A stretch of DNA of 64,000 nt, taken from contig NZ_JAENHP010000005.1 of assembly GCF_016834655.1 (NCBI RefSeq), positions 248,001-312,000 on the forward strand. The letters run 5' to 3'. The stretch is from Paractinoplanes ovalisporus (GTDB lineage Bacteria > Actinomycetota > Actinomycetes > Mycobacteriales > Micromonosporaceae). Position numbers and translations under genes: made by a program. Below, piece after piece: positions 16,345 through 23,999 of this stretch. A model generated the notes under the pieces. That model did no database searches, was not told where the DNA came from, and was given only the letters and a program-made list of their open reading frames with translations. Every line of letters starts with the position of its first letter. The first letter of the stretch is position 1.

Positions 16345-17367
16345 ATGTCCCGGTACGTTCTTCTGCTCGCGCCCTCCGCCAACCGCGTCTACGCCGATCA
16401 GGCCGCCCAGCTCGCGATCGCCGAACTGGCCGGTTTCGCGCCGGCGCTCTCAGCCGGCCTCGACGACATCGAGGTCACCACGCTCGGCGGCGTGGAATAT
16501 CTGGCGTTCACCGGCGAGCTGAGCGTGCGCGACGTGGCCTACCTGTCGAACCTCTCGGCGGCGTACGCGCTGTTCGAACGCACCGGTGACGACCACCTGC
16601 GCCCGGTCATGATGACGCCGCTGGCCCGCTACGACAGCGACCTGATCACCATCCCGAAGTACGCCGGCAAGACCAACGAGCAGTTCACCAAGCTCGTCCT
16701 CAACCTCACGATCCTGGCCTCGGCGTGGCCCGGCCGTCTGCTCGACGGCGGACTGACCGTGCTCGACCCGCTGTGCGGCCGGGGCACCACGCTCAACCAG
16801 GCGCTGATGTACGGCTTCGACGGCATCGGCATCGAGATCGACGGCAAGGACGTCGAGGCGTACAAGCTCTTCCTGCAGACCTGGCTCAAGCGGAAGCGGC
16901 TCAAACACACCGCGGACCTCGTTCCCGTACGGCGTCAGGGCCGTCGCGCCGCCCGCCGGCTCGAGGTGACCATGGCCGCCAGCAAGGACGACCACAAGGC
17001 GGGGGCGGTGCAGAAGCTCGTCGTGCTGCAGGCCGACACCACCCAGCTCGAGGGCCTGTTGCGCGGTGGTGTCGCCGACGTGCTGGTCGCCGACCTGCCC
17101 TACGGGGTCGCACACGGCTCCTACGACGAGGACGGCGGCATCACGCGGCGCCCGCTCGACCTGTTGGAGCGGGCCGTGCCGCAGTGGCTGCCCCTGCTGC
17201 GGCCGGGCGGAGCGATCGGGCTGTCGTGGAACACCAAGGTCGCCCGGCGCGAGCTGGCCGAGGACATCCTGCAGGCCAACGGGCTGGAACTCGTGCCCCA
17301 GCTGCCCCTGGTGCACCGGGTCGACCAGGGCATCGAGCGGGACGTGCTGATCGCCCGGCGAAATTGA
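16345..17367 (+). CDS. TRM11-family SAM-dependent methyltransferase
   Basis: 340 residues. It has an N-terminal THUMP-like region and a Rossmann methyltransferase domain with motif I VLDPLCGRGTTLNQ and the catalytic motif IV as DLPYG (an N/D-P-P-Y-type signature). It resembles archaeal/eukaryotic Trm11 guanine-N2 tRNA methyltransferases, so tRNA or another RNA base is the likely substrate. A basic insert (RKRLKHTADLVPVRRQGRRAARR region, about 185-210) could bind RNA. A CAAAAT -10-like hexamer lies 7 nt before the ATG, which suggests leaderless expression. Confidence 0.85.
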   Translation: MSRYVLLLAPSANRVYADQAAQLAIAELAGFAPALSAGLDDIEVTTLGGVEYLAFTGELSVRDVAYLSNLSAAYALFERTGDDHLRPVMMTPLARYDSDLITIPKYAGKTNEQFTKLVLNLTILASAWPGRLLDGGLTVLDPLCGRGTTLNQALMYGFDGIGIEIDGKDVEAYKLFLQTWLKRKRLKHTADLVPVRRQGRRAARRLEVTMAASKDDHKAGAVQKLVVLQADTTQLEGLLRGGVADVLVADLPYGVAHGSYDEDGGITRRPLDLLERAVPQWLPLLRPGGAIGLSWNTKVARRELAEDILQANGLELVPQLPLVHRVDQGIERDVLIARRN

Positions 17368-17392
17368 GCCGCGAACTGTCGTACCCCGGCAG

Positions 17393-17398
17393 TACCCT
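17393..17398 (+). promoter_or_regulatory. Near-leaderless -10 (TACCCT) of DUF503 gene
   Basis: TACCCT with 8 nt to the ATG at 17407, so the predicted transcription start is within 2 nt of the start codon. Confidence 0.5.
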
Positions 17399-17406
17399 TC
17401 GCGCTG

Positions 17407-17700
17407 ATGTATACCGAGACCGCAGTGTTCGACCTGCTCCTGCCCGGCGACTCGCGTTCGCTCAAGCAGAAGCGCTCCTACGTCCGCCCGATCCTCGCCA
17501 TGCTGAAGAAATACGAGGTCAGCGCGGCTGAGGTGGGCTTTCACGACCTGCACGCCCGGGCCCAGCTCGGCGTGGCGGTGGTGGCGGCCGAGGCCGCTCA
17601 GGCCCGGGCCGTCATCGACACCTGCGAGAACCAGGTGGCCGGCCGGCCCGAGGTCGAGCTGCTGTCGGTCAAGCGCCGTCTCTACGGCGACGACGACTGA
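17407..17700 (+). CDS. DUF503 family protein
   Basis: 97-residue conserved protein of unknown function that is almost always found between infB and rbfA in Gram-positive genomes. The family core LKQKRSYVRPILAMLKKYEVSAAEV is present and the C-terminus ends with the usual VELLSVKRRLYG. Its fixed position suggests a part in ribosome maturation, but no activity is established. The length is normal. Confidence 0.93.
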   Translation: MYTETAVFDLLLPGDSRSLKQKRSYVRPILAMLKKYEVSAAEVGFHDLHARAQLGVAVVAAEAAQARAVIDTCENQVAGRPEVELLSVKRRLYGDDD

Positions 17701-17743
17701 CGCGGACGGCCGACGGGGACGTTCGGGCCGGCGGGCTCGTGGG

Positions 17744-17749
17744 TAGGCT
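17744..17749 (+). promoter_or_regulatory. Possible -10 (TAGGCT) for rbfA-nrnA
   Basis: TAGGCT about 59 bases upstream of rbfA, in the gap after DUF503. It would give a leader of about 52 nt carrying the GGAGG site. Confidence 0.4.
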
Positions 17750-17807
17750 TTCAGCAGTTGGGCGGGGGCTTTTCTGACCCGCGGGATCATAGTCGGAGGT
17801 GGGCGAT

Positions 17808-18275
17808 ATGTCGGACCCGGCCAAGACGCGTCGGCATGCGGAACGCGTACGGGAACTGGTGGCGTCGCTGGTACGTGAGATCAAGGATCCCCGGCTCGGC
17901 ATGGTGACCATCACGGACGCGCGGATCACCGGTGATCTGCGCGAGGCCACGGTCTACTACACGGTGCTCGGCGACTCCGCGGAGCAGGCGGGCACCCAGG
18001 CCGCGCTCGAGAGCGCCAAGGGCATGCTGCGCAGCCGTGTGGGCCACGCCCTGGGCCTGCGGCACTCGCCGAGCCTGGCCTTCGTGCTCGACAACGTGCT
18101 CGACCACGCCAAAGAGATCGACGACCTGCTCGCCGAGGCGCGCCAGCGCGACCAGGAGGTGCAGCGGCTGTCGGCCGGCAAGCAATACGCGGGCGACGCC
18201 GACCCCTACAAGAGCGACGACGAGGACGACGACGAGACCACCGAGCGGGTCGGCGCCCGCGAGGACCAGAGTTGA
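17808..18275 (+). CDS. rbfA: Ribosome-binding factor A
   Basis: KH-type factor for 16S rRNA 5'-end maturation and cold adaptation of the 30S subunit. 155 residues with the core REIKDPRLGMVTITDARITGDL and an acidic C-terminal tail (about residues 130-145). ATG 17808 is chosen over GTG 17799 because GGAGG (17795-17799) sits 8 nt before it. Its TGA overlaps a TTG start of the next gene. Confidence 0.96.
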   Translation: MSDPAKTRRHAERVRELVASLVREIKDPRLGMVTITDARITGDLREATVYYTVLGDSAEQAGTQAALESAKGMLRSRVGHALGLRHSPSLAFVLDNVLDHAKEIDDLLAEARQRDQEVQRLSAGKQYAGDADPYKSDDEDDDETTERVGAREDQS

Positions 18276-19324
18276 CGTCGTCTGAGGTAATGCGGCCCGG
18301 CACTGAGCCGGGCCGCTCGTCTTCCGGCATCCGCGACCGCGACTGGGACGCCGCCGTCGCCGCGATCCGCTCCGTGCCCCTCGACGCCGAGGTGCAGCTC
18401 ATCTGTCACGTCAACCCCGACGGGGACGCGCTGGGCAGCATGCTCGGCTTCGCCCTGGGGCTGCGGCAACTGGGCTTCACCGGCCTGCGCGCGACCTTCC
18501 CAGGCGAGTTCGACGTTCCGGAGCCCTACCGCGCTCTCCCGGGCGCCGACCTGCTCGTCGAGGAGCGGGAGGCGTACGCGGAACCGGCCTTGATCCTGAT
18601 CTTCGACGTGGCGTCCGAATCACGCCTGGTCGGGCTGGCCGGCCGGCTCGACGGCGCCGCGCCGGTGGTGGTGCTCGACCATCACGCCTCCAACACCAGC
18701 TTCGGCGATGTGAACCTGGTCGACCCGGCCGCTGTCGCGACCTCCGTGGTGGCCGACGAGCTGCTGGTCCGGCTCGGGGTCGAGCTCGACGCCGAGATCG
18801 CCGAATGCCTCTACGTCGCCCTGGCCACCGACACCGGCTCGTTCAAGTTCGTGCGTTCGCCGTCGGTGCACACGCTGGCGGCCCGGCTGATCGCCACCGG
18901 CATCAGCCCCGGCGAGATCGCGCGCCGCATCTTCGACACCCGCCCGTTCGGCGCCATGAAGCTGGCCGGCGAGGTGCTGGGCCGGGCGCTGCTCGAACCC
19001 GAGGCGGCGGGCGGGCACGGCATGGTCTGGACCTACGCGACCAACGCCGACCTGGAGCGGCACCACCAGAGGCCCTACGTGCTCGACTCGCTCATCGACC
19101 CGGTGCGTGGGGTGGCCGAGGCCGACGTGGCGGTGGTGGTCAAGGAACTGGTGCCGGGGGAGTGGTCGGTGTCACTCCGCTCCAAGGGGGGTGTCGACGT
19201 GAGCGCGGTCGCGGTCGCGCTGGGCGGCGGGGGCCATCGCTTGGCGGCGGGTTTTACGGCGTACGGAACCCCCGGTGAGGTCATCGCCCAGATCCGCCCG
19301 TTGCTGGACGCCAACCTGGCCTGA
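18272..19324 (+). CDS. DHH/DHHA1 phosphoesterase, NrnA-like
   Basis: Bifunctional oligoribonuclease / 3'-phosphoadenosine-5'-phosphate phosphatase family (NrnA; the M. tuberculosis homologue follows rbfA in the same way). 350 residues. It has motif HVNPDGDALGS, the VVLDHHASN DHH signature and the C-terminal DHHA1 motif GGGGHRLAAGF. It degrades short RNAs and pAp, and related enzymes cleave pApA. A TTG at 18272 overlaps the rbfA stop and has GAGGA 6 nt upstream; an ATG at 18290 is the alternative. Confidence 0.92.
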   Translation: MTSSEVMRPGTEPGRSSSGIRDRDWDAAVAAIRSVPLDAEVQLICHVNPDGDALGSMLGFALGLRQLGFTGLRATFPGEFDVPEPYRALPGADLLVEEREAYAEPALILIFDVASESRLVGLAGRLDGAAPVVVLDHHASNTSFGDVNLVDPAAVATSVVADELLVRLGVELDAEIAECLYVALATDTGSFKFVRSPSVHTLAARLIATGISPGEIARRIFDTRPFGAMKLAGEVLGRALLEPEAAGGHGMVWTYATNADLERHHQRPYVLDSLIDPVRGVAEADVAVVVKELVPGEWSVSLRSKGGVDVSAVAVALGGGGHRLAAGFTAYGTPGEVIAQIRPLLDANLA

Positions 19325-19336
19325 CCTGCACTGCAA

Positions 19337-19370
19337 GGCGCGCGCTCTCATGGAGGGCGCGCGCTTTTGT
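19337..19370 (+). terminator. Intrinsic terminator after the rbfA operon
   Basis: Stem built on GGCGCGCGC / GCGCGCGC with CTC/GAG extension near the loop, followed directly by TTTTGTGTT. It begins 13 nt after the nrnA-like stop. Confidence 0.85.
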
Positions 19371-19438
19371 GTTCCCGGGTGACTGTCGGGTATCCGCCCG
19401 CTGTCTCGATTCGTGGGAACCGCGCTCCAGAAGGCGGA

Positions 19439-19475
19439 CCTGAACGATAGTTTGGTCCCTGAACGGTGATTTGGT
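19439..19475 (+). repeat. 19-bp direct repeat (possible operator)
   Basis: CCTGAACGATAGTTTGGT (19439-19456) and CCTGAACGGTGATTTGGT (19458-19475) match at 15 of 18 positions with a 19-bp period. It is an AT-richer patch in a 290-bp gene-free stretch that lies between a terminator and a small ORF. The rest of that stretch (19371-19663) also holds an ACCCGG/CCGGGT inverted repeat and nothing else recognisable. Confidence 0.6.
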
Positions 19476-19663
19476 TTTGCGCGGCCGTGACCACCGCCCG
19501 CCGTGGAACCTCGAGCCACCCGGGTTCACCCATCCGGGTCGCGTCACCCAGCGCCGAGCGCCCGGCGATCCCGGGCCGGCCCCGATGTGACGCCTGCTCG
19601 ACCGATCCCTGCGGCGTGTGCCCGTTCGGCCGCGCCCACACCCACCGTGGAAGGACCACGATC

Positions 19664-19753
19664 ATGGCTGCCAAGCCGAAGCCCCAGAACACCGACGAAG
19701 CCCGCGAGGCTGCCCGCCGCGCCCTGCAGACGTCGATGGACACCCGCCAGTAA
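19664..19753 (+). CDS. 29-residue small protein (hypothetical)
   Basis: A short frame starting MAAKPKPQNTDEAREAARRA, hydrophilic and probably helical. GGAAGGA 8 nt upstream is a convincing ribosome binding site, and the codon use is GC3-rich like its neighbours. The same frame stays open upstream and would add a four-cysteine stretch, but the ribosome binding site argues for the short form. No known domain. It may be a small stand-alone protein. Evidence is limited to the start signal and composition. Confidence 0.45.
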   Translation: MAAKPKPQNTDEAREAARRALQTSMDTRQ

Positions 19754-19813
19754 TTCGGGTAAGCACCACACTGAATTGCAGTCCTTACGGCTGGGCGGGC
19801 ATCATGACTGTCC

Positions 19814-21148
19814 ATGAGCCCGCCTGCCCAGCCGCACGCCGCACCTGAACAGGCGTCCGCCCGCCGCATCGCCCAGCTCGCCCTGCCGGCGCTGGTCGTG
19901 CTGGCCGCCGAGCCGCTCTATGTGCTGGTCGACACCGCCGTGGTGGGCCACCTCGGTCCCGTGCCGCTCGCGGCCGTCGCCGTCAGCGGTTCGGTCATGT
20001 CGCTGGCCGCCTGGCTCGGCGCGCTCATGGCCTATGGCACCACCGGCCGCGCCGCCCGGCGCTTCGGTGCCGGTGACCGGGCCGCGGCCGTCGCCGAGGG
20101 TGTCCAGGCCTCCTGGCTGGCGCTGACCGTCGGCGTCCTGCTGGCCCTGCTGGCCCAAGCCTTCGCCGGACCCCTGGCCCACGCGCTGGCCGGCGATCCC
20201 GAGACGGCCGAAGCCGCCGCCGGGTGGTTGCGGGTCGCCGCGCTCGGCGCTCCCGGCCTGCTGCTCGCCGCGGCCGGCAACGGCTGGATGCGCGGGGTGC
20301 AGGACACCCGCCGCCCCCTGATCTTCGTGCTGGGCGCGAACGTCCTGTCGGCGATCCTCTGCCCCCTGCTGGTCTATCCGGTCGGCTGGGGTCTCACCGG
20401 CTCGGCCGTCGCCAACGTGATCGCCCAGAGCGTGTCCGGCGGCTTCTTCCTGTACGCGCTGGTCCGCGAGACCCGGCAGCTGCGTCCCAGCCCGCAGATC
20501 ATCGGCCAGCAGCTGCGCCTCGGGCGTGACCTGCTCATCCGCGGCGCCGCCTTCCAGGCCTGCTTCCTCTCGGCGACCGCGGTGGCCAGCCGATTCGGCG
20601 TCGAGTCGGTCGGCGCCCACCAGATCGCCCTGCAGCTGTGGTTCTTCAGCGCGCTCGCCCTCGACGCGGTCGCGATCGCCGCCCAGTCGCTGGTCGGGGC
20701 CGCGCTCGGTGGCGGCAGCGCGGACGACGCCAAGGCGGTGGCCCGCAAGGTGACGATCGCGGGCGGGCTGTCCGGTGTCGTGTTCGCCCTCTTCGTGACC
20801 GCGGGCGCCGGGTCGATCCCCGGCTGGTTCACCCCCGATCAGGGGATCCACGACCAGGCGGCGGTCATCTGGCCCTGGTTCATCGGGCTGCTGCCGTTCG
20901 CCGGGGTGGTCTACGCGCTCGACGGGGTGCTGATCGGCGCCGGCGACGTGCGTTTTCTCCGCAACATCACGCTGGCCGCGGCGTTGCTGGGCTTCCTGCC
21001 CGCGATCTGGATCGCCTACTTCTTCGACCTCGGCCTGGGCGGGGTGTGGGCCGGGCTGGCCCTGCTGATCGCGATCCGGTTCGTCACGACCGTGTGGCGC
21101 TGGCGGTCGGATCGGTGGGTCGTCACCGGAGCTTCCCGGAGCTCCTAG
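19814..21148 (+). CDS. MATE-family efflux transporter (DinF-like)
   Basis: Twelve-helix inner-membrane multidrug/Na+(H+) antiporter of the MATE family, 444 residues. The N-terminal AEPLYVLVDTAVVGHLG motif is diagnostic and an internal duplication of six helices is evident. A dinF-like MATE gene follows nrnA in mycobacteria too, so this belongs to the conserved core and is not an acquired resistance gene. The substrate is unknown. There is no strong Shine-Dalgarno site before ATG 19814. Its end is followed by the triplicated repeat that precedes truB. Confidence 0.92.
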   Translation: MSPPAQPHAAPEQASARRIAQLALPALVVLAAEPLYVLVDTAVVGHLGPVPLAAVAVSGSVMSLAAWLGALMAYGTTGRAARRFGAGDRAAAVAEGVQASWLALTVGVLLALLAQAFAGPLAHALAGDPETAEAAAGWLRVAALGAPGLLLAAAGNGWMRGVQDTRRPLIFVLGANVLSAILCPLLVYPVGWGLTGSAVANVIAQSVSGGFFLYALVRETRQLRPSPQIIGQQLRLGRDLLIRGAAFQACFLSATAVASRFGVESVGAHQIALQLWFFSALALDAVAIAAQSLVGAALGGGSADDAKAVARKVTIAGGLSGVVFALFVTAGAGSIPGWFTPDQGIHDQAAVIWPWFIGLLPFAGVVYALDGVLIGAGDVRFLRNITLAAALLGFLPAIWIAYFFDLGLGGVWAGLALLIAIRFVTTVWRWRSDRWVVTGASRSS

Positions 21149-21171
21149 CTTTCTGGCGCGGTGCGCGGTCT

Positions 21172-21267
21172 TCCGGGTGGTGCCGTGAGAGCGGGTCCTC
21201 CCGGGGGCTTTCCAGGGTGGTGCCGTGACAGTGGGTCCTCCTAGGGGCTTCTAGGGTGGTGCCGTGA
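21172..21267 (+). repeat. Triplicated 39/40-bp repeat carrying the truB start
   Basis: GGGTGGTGCCGTGA occurs at 21175, 21215 and 21254 (periods 40 and 39), each time preceded by a GGGGCTTTC-like tail and followed by GGGTCCTCC in the first two. The third copy supplies the truB -10 (TAGGGT, 21252-21257) and its GTG start (21264). Copy 2 keeps CAGGGT and copy 1 has CCGGGT. Confidence 0.9.
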
Positions 21268-22145
21268 ATGCGGACGGACTCATCGTGGTGGACAAGCCGG
21301 CGGGGATGACCTCGCACGACGTGGTGGCGCGCATCCGGCGGCTGGCCAAGACCCGGCGCGTCGGTCACGGCGGCACGCTCGACCCGATGGCGACCGGTGT
21401 GCTGATCATCGGGGTCAACCGGGCGACGCGCCTGCTCACGTACGTGATCGGCTCGTCCAAGAGCTACGCCGCGACGATCCGCCTGGGCCAGTCGACGATC
21501 ACCGACGACGCCGAGGGCGAGATCACCGCCACGTCCGGGGTCGACGAGGTCACCGACGTCGCGATCCACGACGGGCTGGCCCGGCAGCGCGGCGAGATCG
21601 ACCAGGTGCCGAGCGCGGTCAGCGCCATCAAGATCAATGGGGAGCGGGCCTACAAACGGGTGCGCGAGGGCGAAGAGGTCTCGATCCCGGCCCGCCGGGT
21701 CACGATCTCGCGGCTCGACGTGCTCGATATCCGGCACACGGCCGACGCGGTCGACGTGGATATCGACGTGACGTGCTCGTCCGGCACATACATCCGGGCC
21801 ATCGCCCGCGACCTGGGAACGCTGCTCGGCGTCGGTGGCCACTTGACGGCGTTGCGACGTACGGCGGTCGGCGGCATGACGCTGGCCGAGGCGCGCACGC
21901 TGGAGCAGCTGGAGGCGGTCGCGCCCGACGTGGTGACGCTCCCGATGGCCGAAGCCGCCCGGCAGGCGTTCCCGCAGCGCGAGGCGACGGCCGACGAGGC
22001 GCGGGTGCTGAGCCACGGCGGGCCGCTCGCGCCGGTGGGTATCGAGGGCCCGTATGCGGTGTTCGCGCCTTCAGGTGAGGTGCTGGCGATCGTCTCGGAG
22101 CGGGAGGGGCGGGCGCGGGCCGAGATCGTGCTGGCGCCGGCGTAG
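21264..22145 (+). CDS. truB: tRNA pseudouridine(55) synthase TruB
   Basis: Makes pseudouridine 55 in the T-loop of tRNAs. 293 residues. The catalytic aspartate is Asp40 in GGTLDPMATGVL, and the GTYIRAIARDLG and KINGERAYKRVREGE motifs are present. The GTG start is exactly 6 nt after TAGGGT, a leaderless arrangement, and lies in the third unit of a tandem repeat. Its stop is also duplicated in a 47-bp repeat. It is followed by ribF, as in most actinobacteria. Confidence 0.95.
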   Translation: MNADGLIVVDKPAGMTSHDVVARIRRLAKTRRVGHGGTLDPMATGVLIIGVNRATRLLTYVIGSSKSYAATIRLGQSTITDDAEGEITATSGVDEVTDVAIHDGLARQRGEIDQVPSAVSAIKINGERAYKRVREGEEVSIPARRVTISRLDVLDIRHTADAVDVDIDVTCSSGTYIRAIARDLGTLLGVGGHLTALRRTAVGGMTLAEARTLEQLEAVAPDVVTLPMAEAARQAFPQREATADEARVLSHGGPLAPVGIEGPYAVFAPSGEVLAIVSEREGRARAEIVLAPA

Positions 22146-22197
22146 CGGGGGCAGGCGTCGAGCGGGCCGAGATCGTGCCGGCTCTGGCGTAGCGGGG
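22117..22197 (+). repeat. 47-bp tandem duplication over the truB stop codon
   Basis: GGGCCGAGATCGTG...GGCGTAGCGGGG at 22117-22150 recurs at 22164-22197 with a few changes. The first copy includes the truB TAG (22143-22145). The duplicate lies in the non-coding gap before ribF. Confidence 0.8.
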
Positions 22198-22223
22198 TGT
22201 CAGCAACGCCACGGGCCGGCGGC

Positions 22224-22232
22224 TGTGGACAA
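22224..22232 (-). other. Single DnaA-box-like 9-mer
   Basis: The minus strand reads TTGTCCACA, matching the actinomycete DnaA box. It is a lone copy in the truB-ribF gap and could be chance. The remaining gap (22146-22437) holds a TTGACA at 22247 without a clear -10 and a TATACG at 22394. Confidence 0.35.
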
Positions 22233-22437
22233 CGCTCCGCGCGGCCTTGACAGGGCGTAACGTCCCTGCCGTTCCCCAGGGCGGGTGGGGGTTTGGGATG
22301 GCCGCTCCAGCCGATGAACCTCGTACAAGGAGCGGATACCGAGAAATGCCTATAAAAGCCGCTCAAACGGCATGTAACGGCCGAGGGGGCGGGCTATACG
22401 CTGTGCGGGACGCAAGGGCTGACGGAGGCGCGTGAAC

Positions 22438-23370
22438 ATGCAGCGGTGGCGGGGATTCGAGGCTGTGCCCGGTGGGTGGGGGCGCTCGGTCGTCACGATC
22501 GGGGTCTTCGACGGCGTGCACCGCGGCCACCAGGCGATCATCGGGCACGCGGTGAAGCGGGCCCACGATCTGGGGCTGCAGTCGGTGGTCATGACCTTCG
22601 ACCCGCACCCGGCCGAGGTGGTTCGCCCGGGCTCGCACCCGGCCGTGCTGACCGAACCGGTGCGCAAGGCCGAACTGATGGAGCAACTGGGTGTCGACGC
22701 GCTCTGCGTGGTGCCCTTCACCCCGGCGTTCTCGCAGCTCAGCCCCGACGCGTTCGTGCACGACGTGCTGGTCGAGGCGCTGCACGCGGCCGTTGTGGTG
22801 GTCGGTGACAACTTCCGCTTCGGGCACCGCGCCGCCGGTGACGTGACGCTGCTGGAGCGGCTGGGCGTGCAGTTCGGCTTCACCGTCGAAGATGCGCCGC
22901 TGGTCACCGAGGACGGGCTGGTCTTCTCCTCGACGTACATCCGCAGCTGTGTCGACGCGGGGGACGTGCGCGCCGCCGCTGCTGCTCTCGGGCGGCCGCA
23001 CCGCCTGGCCGGCGTGGTCGTGCGCGGCGACCAGCGGGGGCGCGAGCTCGGGTTTCCGACGGCCAACCTGATGGTGCACCGCTATGCGGCGGTGCCGGCC
23101 GACGGCGTCTACGCGGCGTGGCTGATCCGCGGGGGCGAGCACGCCGCGCGCCTGCCCGCGAGCGTGTCGATCGGCACCAACCCCACGTTCTCGGGGCGCG
23201 AGCGGAGGGTCGAGGCGTACGTGCTCGACTTCGCGGGTGACCTCTACGGCGAGCGGGTGAGCCTCGACTTCGTGGCCCACCTGCGCGAACAGCGGACGTA
23301 CGACGCCATCGAGCCGTTGGTGGCCCAGATCAACGCCGATGTCGAAGAGACCCGCGCGCTGCTTCGATGA
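22438..23370 (+). CDS. ribF: Bifunctional riboflavin kinase / FAD synthetase
   Basis: Makes FMN and FAD from riboflavin. 310 residues. The N-terminal FAD synthetase (nucleotidyltransferase) domain has GVFDGVHRGHQ and the IRS motif (SSTYIRS). The C-terminal riboflavin kinase domain has ELGFPTANL, where the PTAN motif binds the flavin and nucleotide. ATG 22438 is preferred to GTG 22432 because GGAGG (22424-22428) is then 9 nt away. Confidence 0.95.
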   Translation: MQRWRGFEAVPGGWGRSVVTIGVFDGVHRGHQAIIGHAVKRAHDLGLQSVVMTFDPHPAEVVRPGSHPAVLTEPVRKAELMEQLGVDALCVVPFTPAFSQLSPDAFVHDVLVEALHAAVVVVGDNFRFGHRAAGDVTLLERLGVQFGFTVEDAPLVTEDGLVFSSTYIRSCVDAGDVRAAAAALGRPHRLAGVVVRGDQRGRELGFPTANLMVHRYAAVPADGVYAAWLIRGGEHAARLPASVSIGTNPTFSGRERRVEAYVLDFAGDLYGERVSLDFVAHLREQRTYDAIEPLVAQINADVEETRALLR

Positions 23371-23378
23371 CACCCTGG

Positions 23379-23384
23379 TAGGGT
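23379..23384 (+). promoter_or_regulatory. Probable -10 (TAGGGT) of rpsO
   Basis: TAGGGT just after the ribF stop predicts transcription from about 23391 and a leader of about 95 nt before rpsO, long enough for S15 autoregulation. Confidence 0.5.
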
Positions 23385-23486
23385 TGAGGTGACGCTGGAT
23401 GTCCAGCGACCGGTCCCGCCTGCCTGCCCGACGCCGCGGGCCGCGGAGAAACCGCTTCTCACCGGCAACACAGAATTACGGAGAAC

Positions 23487-23756
23487 ATGGCGCTCGATCA
23501 AGAGACCAAGACCAAGATCATCGACGAGTACAAGGCGAAGGACGGCGACACCGGGTCGCCCGAGGTCCAGGTCGCGATGCTCACCAAGCGGATCGCCGAC
23601 CTGACCGAGCACCTCAAGACCCACAAGCACGACCACCACAGCCGTCGTGGTCTGCTGCTGCTGGTCGGCCGCCGCCGCCGCCTGCTCAACTACGTTCAGA
23701 AGAAGGACATCCAGCGCTACCGGTCGCTCATCGAGCGCCTCGGCCTGCGCCGATGA
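23487..23756 (+). CDS. rpsO: 30S ribosomal protein S15
   Basis: Primary 16S-rRNA-binding protein of the 30S platform. 89 residues, the standard length, with GDTGSPEVQVAMLTKRI and the HDHHSRRGLLLLVGRRRRLL RNA-binding region. GGAG lies before the ATG. The rpsO-pnp order is conserved in bacteria. Confidence 0.98.
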   Translation: MALDQETKTKIIDEYKAKDGDTGSPEVQVAMLTKRIADLTEHLKTHKHDHHSRRGLLLLVGRRRRLLNYVQKKDIQRYRSLIERLGLRR

Positions 23757-23762
23757 CTTGAC

Positions 23763-23797
23763 GGGGGAGTGGCCGCCTGGCCGCTCCCCCGAGCTTT
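23763..23797 (+). terminator. Hairpin between rpsO and pnp
   Basis: GGGGGAGTGGCC / GGCCGCTCCCCC, a 12-bp stem with one G-T pair and loop GCCT, followed by GAGCTTT. It could be a weak terminator/attenuator or a processing site in an rpsO-pnp transcript. Confidence 0.65.
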
Positions 23798-23924
23798 ACC
23801 ACCCACGGACCCGCGCGGTGATGCCGAGGCGAGCCACCGGTCCTCGGTAGTGGTTCCCAGGCCATGCGAGAGGTTTTCCGACCAGCGCGATCGAGCGAGG
23901 TCTGAACGACCCTCGTCCTGGGCA

Positions 23925-23936
23925 CTTCGATCGAAG
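23925..23936 (+). promoter_or_regulatory. Perfect 12-bp palindrome in the pnp leader
   Basis: CTTCGATCGAAG, about 65 nt before the pnp start, in a gene-free leader of 243 nt. It is a candidate operator or RNA processing/regulatory element. Confidence 0.35.
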
Positions 23937-23999
23937 ACCGGCAGCCTAAAACCGCGATGTGCAGACCGCCGGGTCCTCGACGAAGGAGTACCGCACCAC

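Noticed and set aside
19466..19663. N-terminal extension of the 29-residue ORF with a four-cysteine cluster
   Set aside because: Good GGAAGGA spacing to the inner ATG and no start signal for the longer form. The CxxC pattern is probably chance in Cys-coding GC-rich frames.
22247..22435. 62-codon frame between truB and ribF
   Set aside because: No ribosome binding site or leaderless signal, odd composition, and it runs into the ribF start region.
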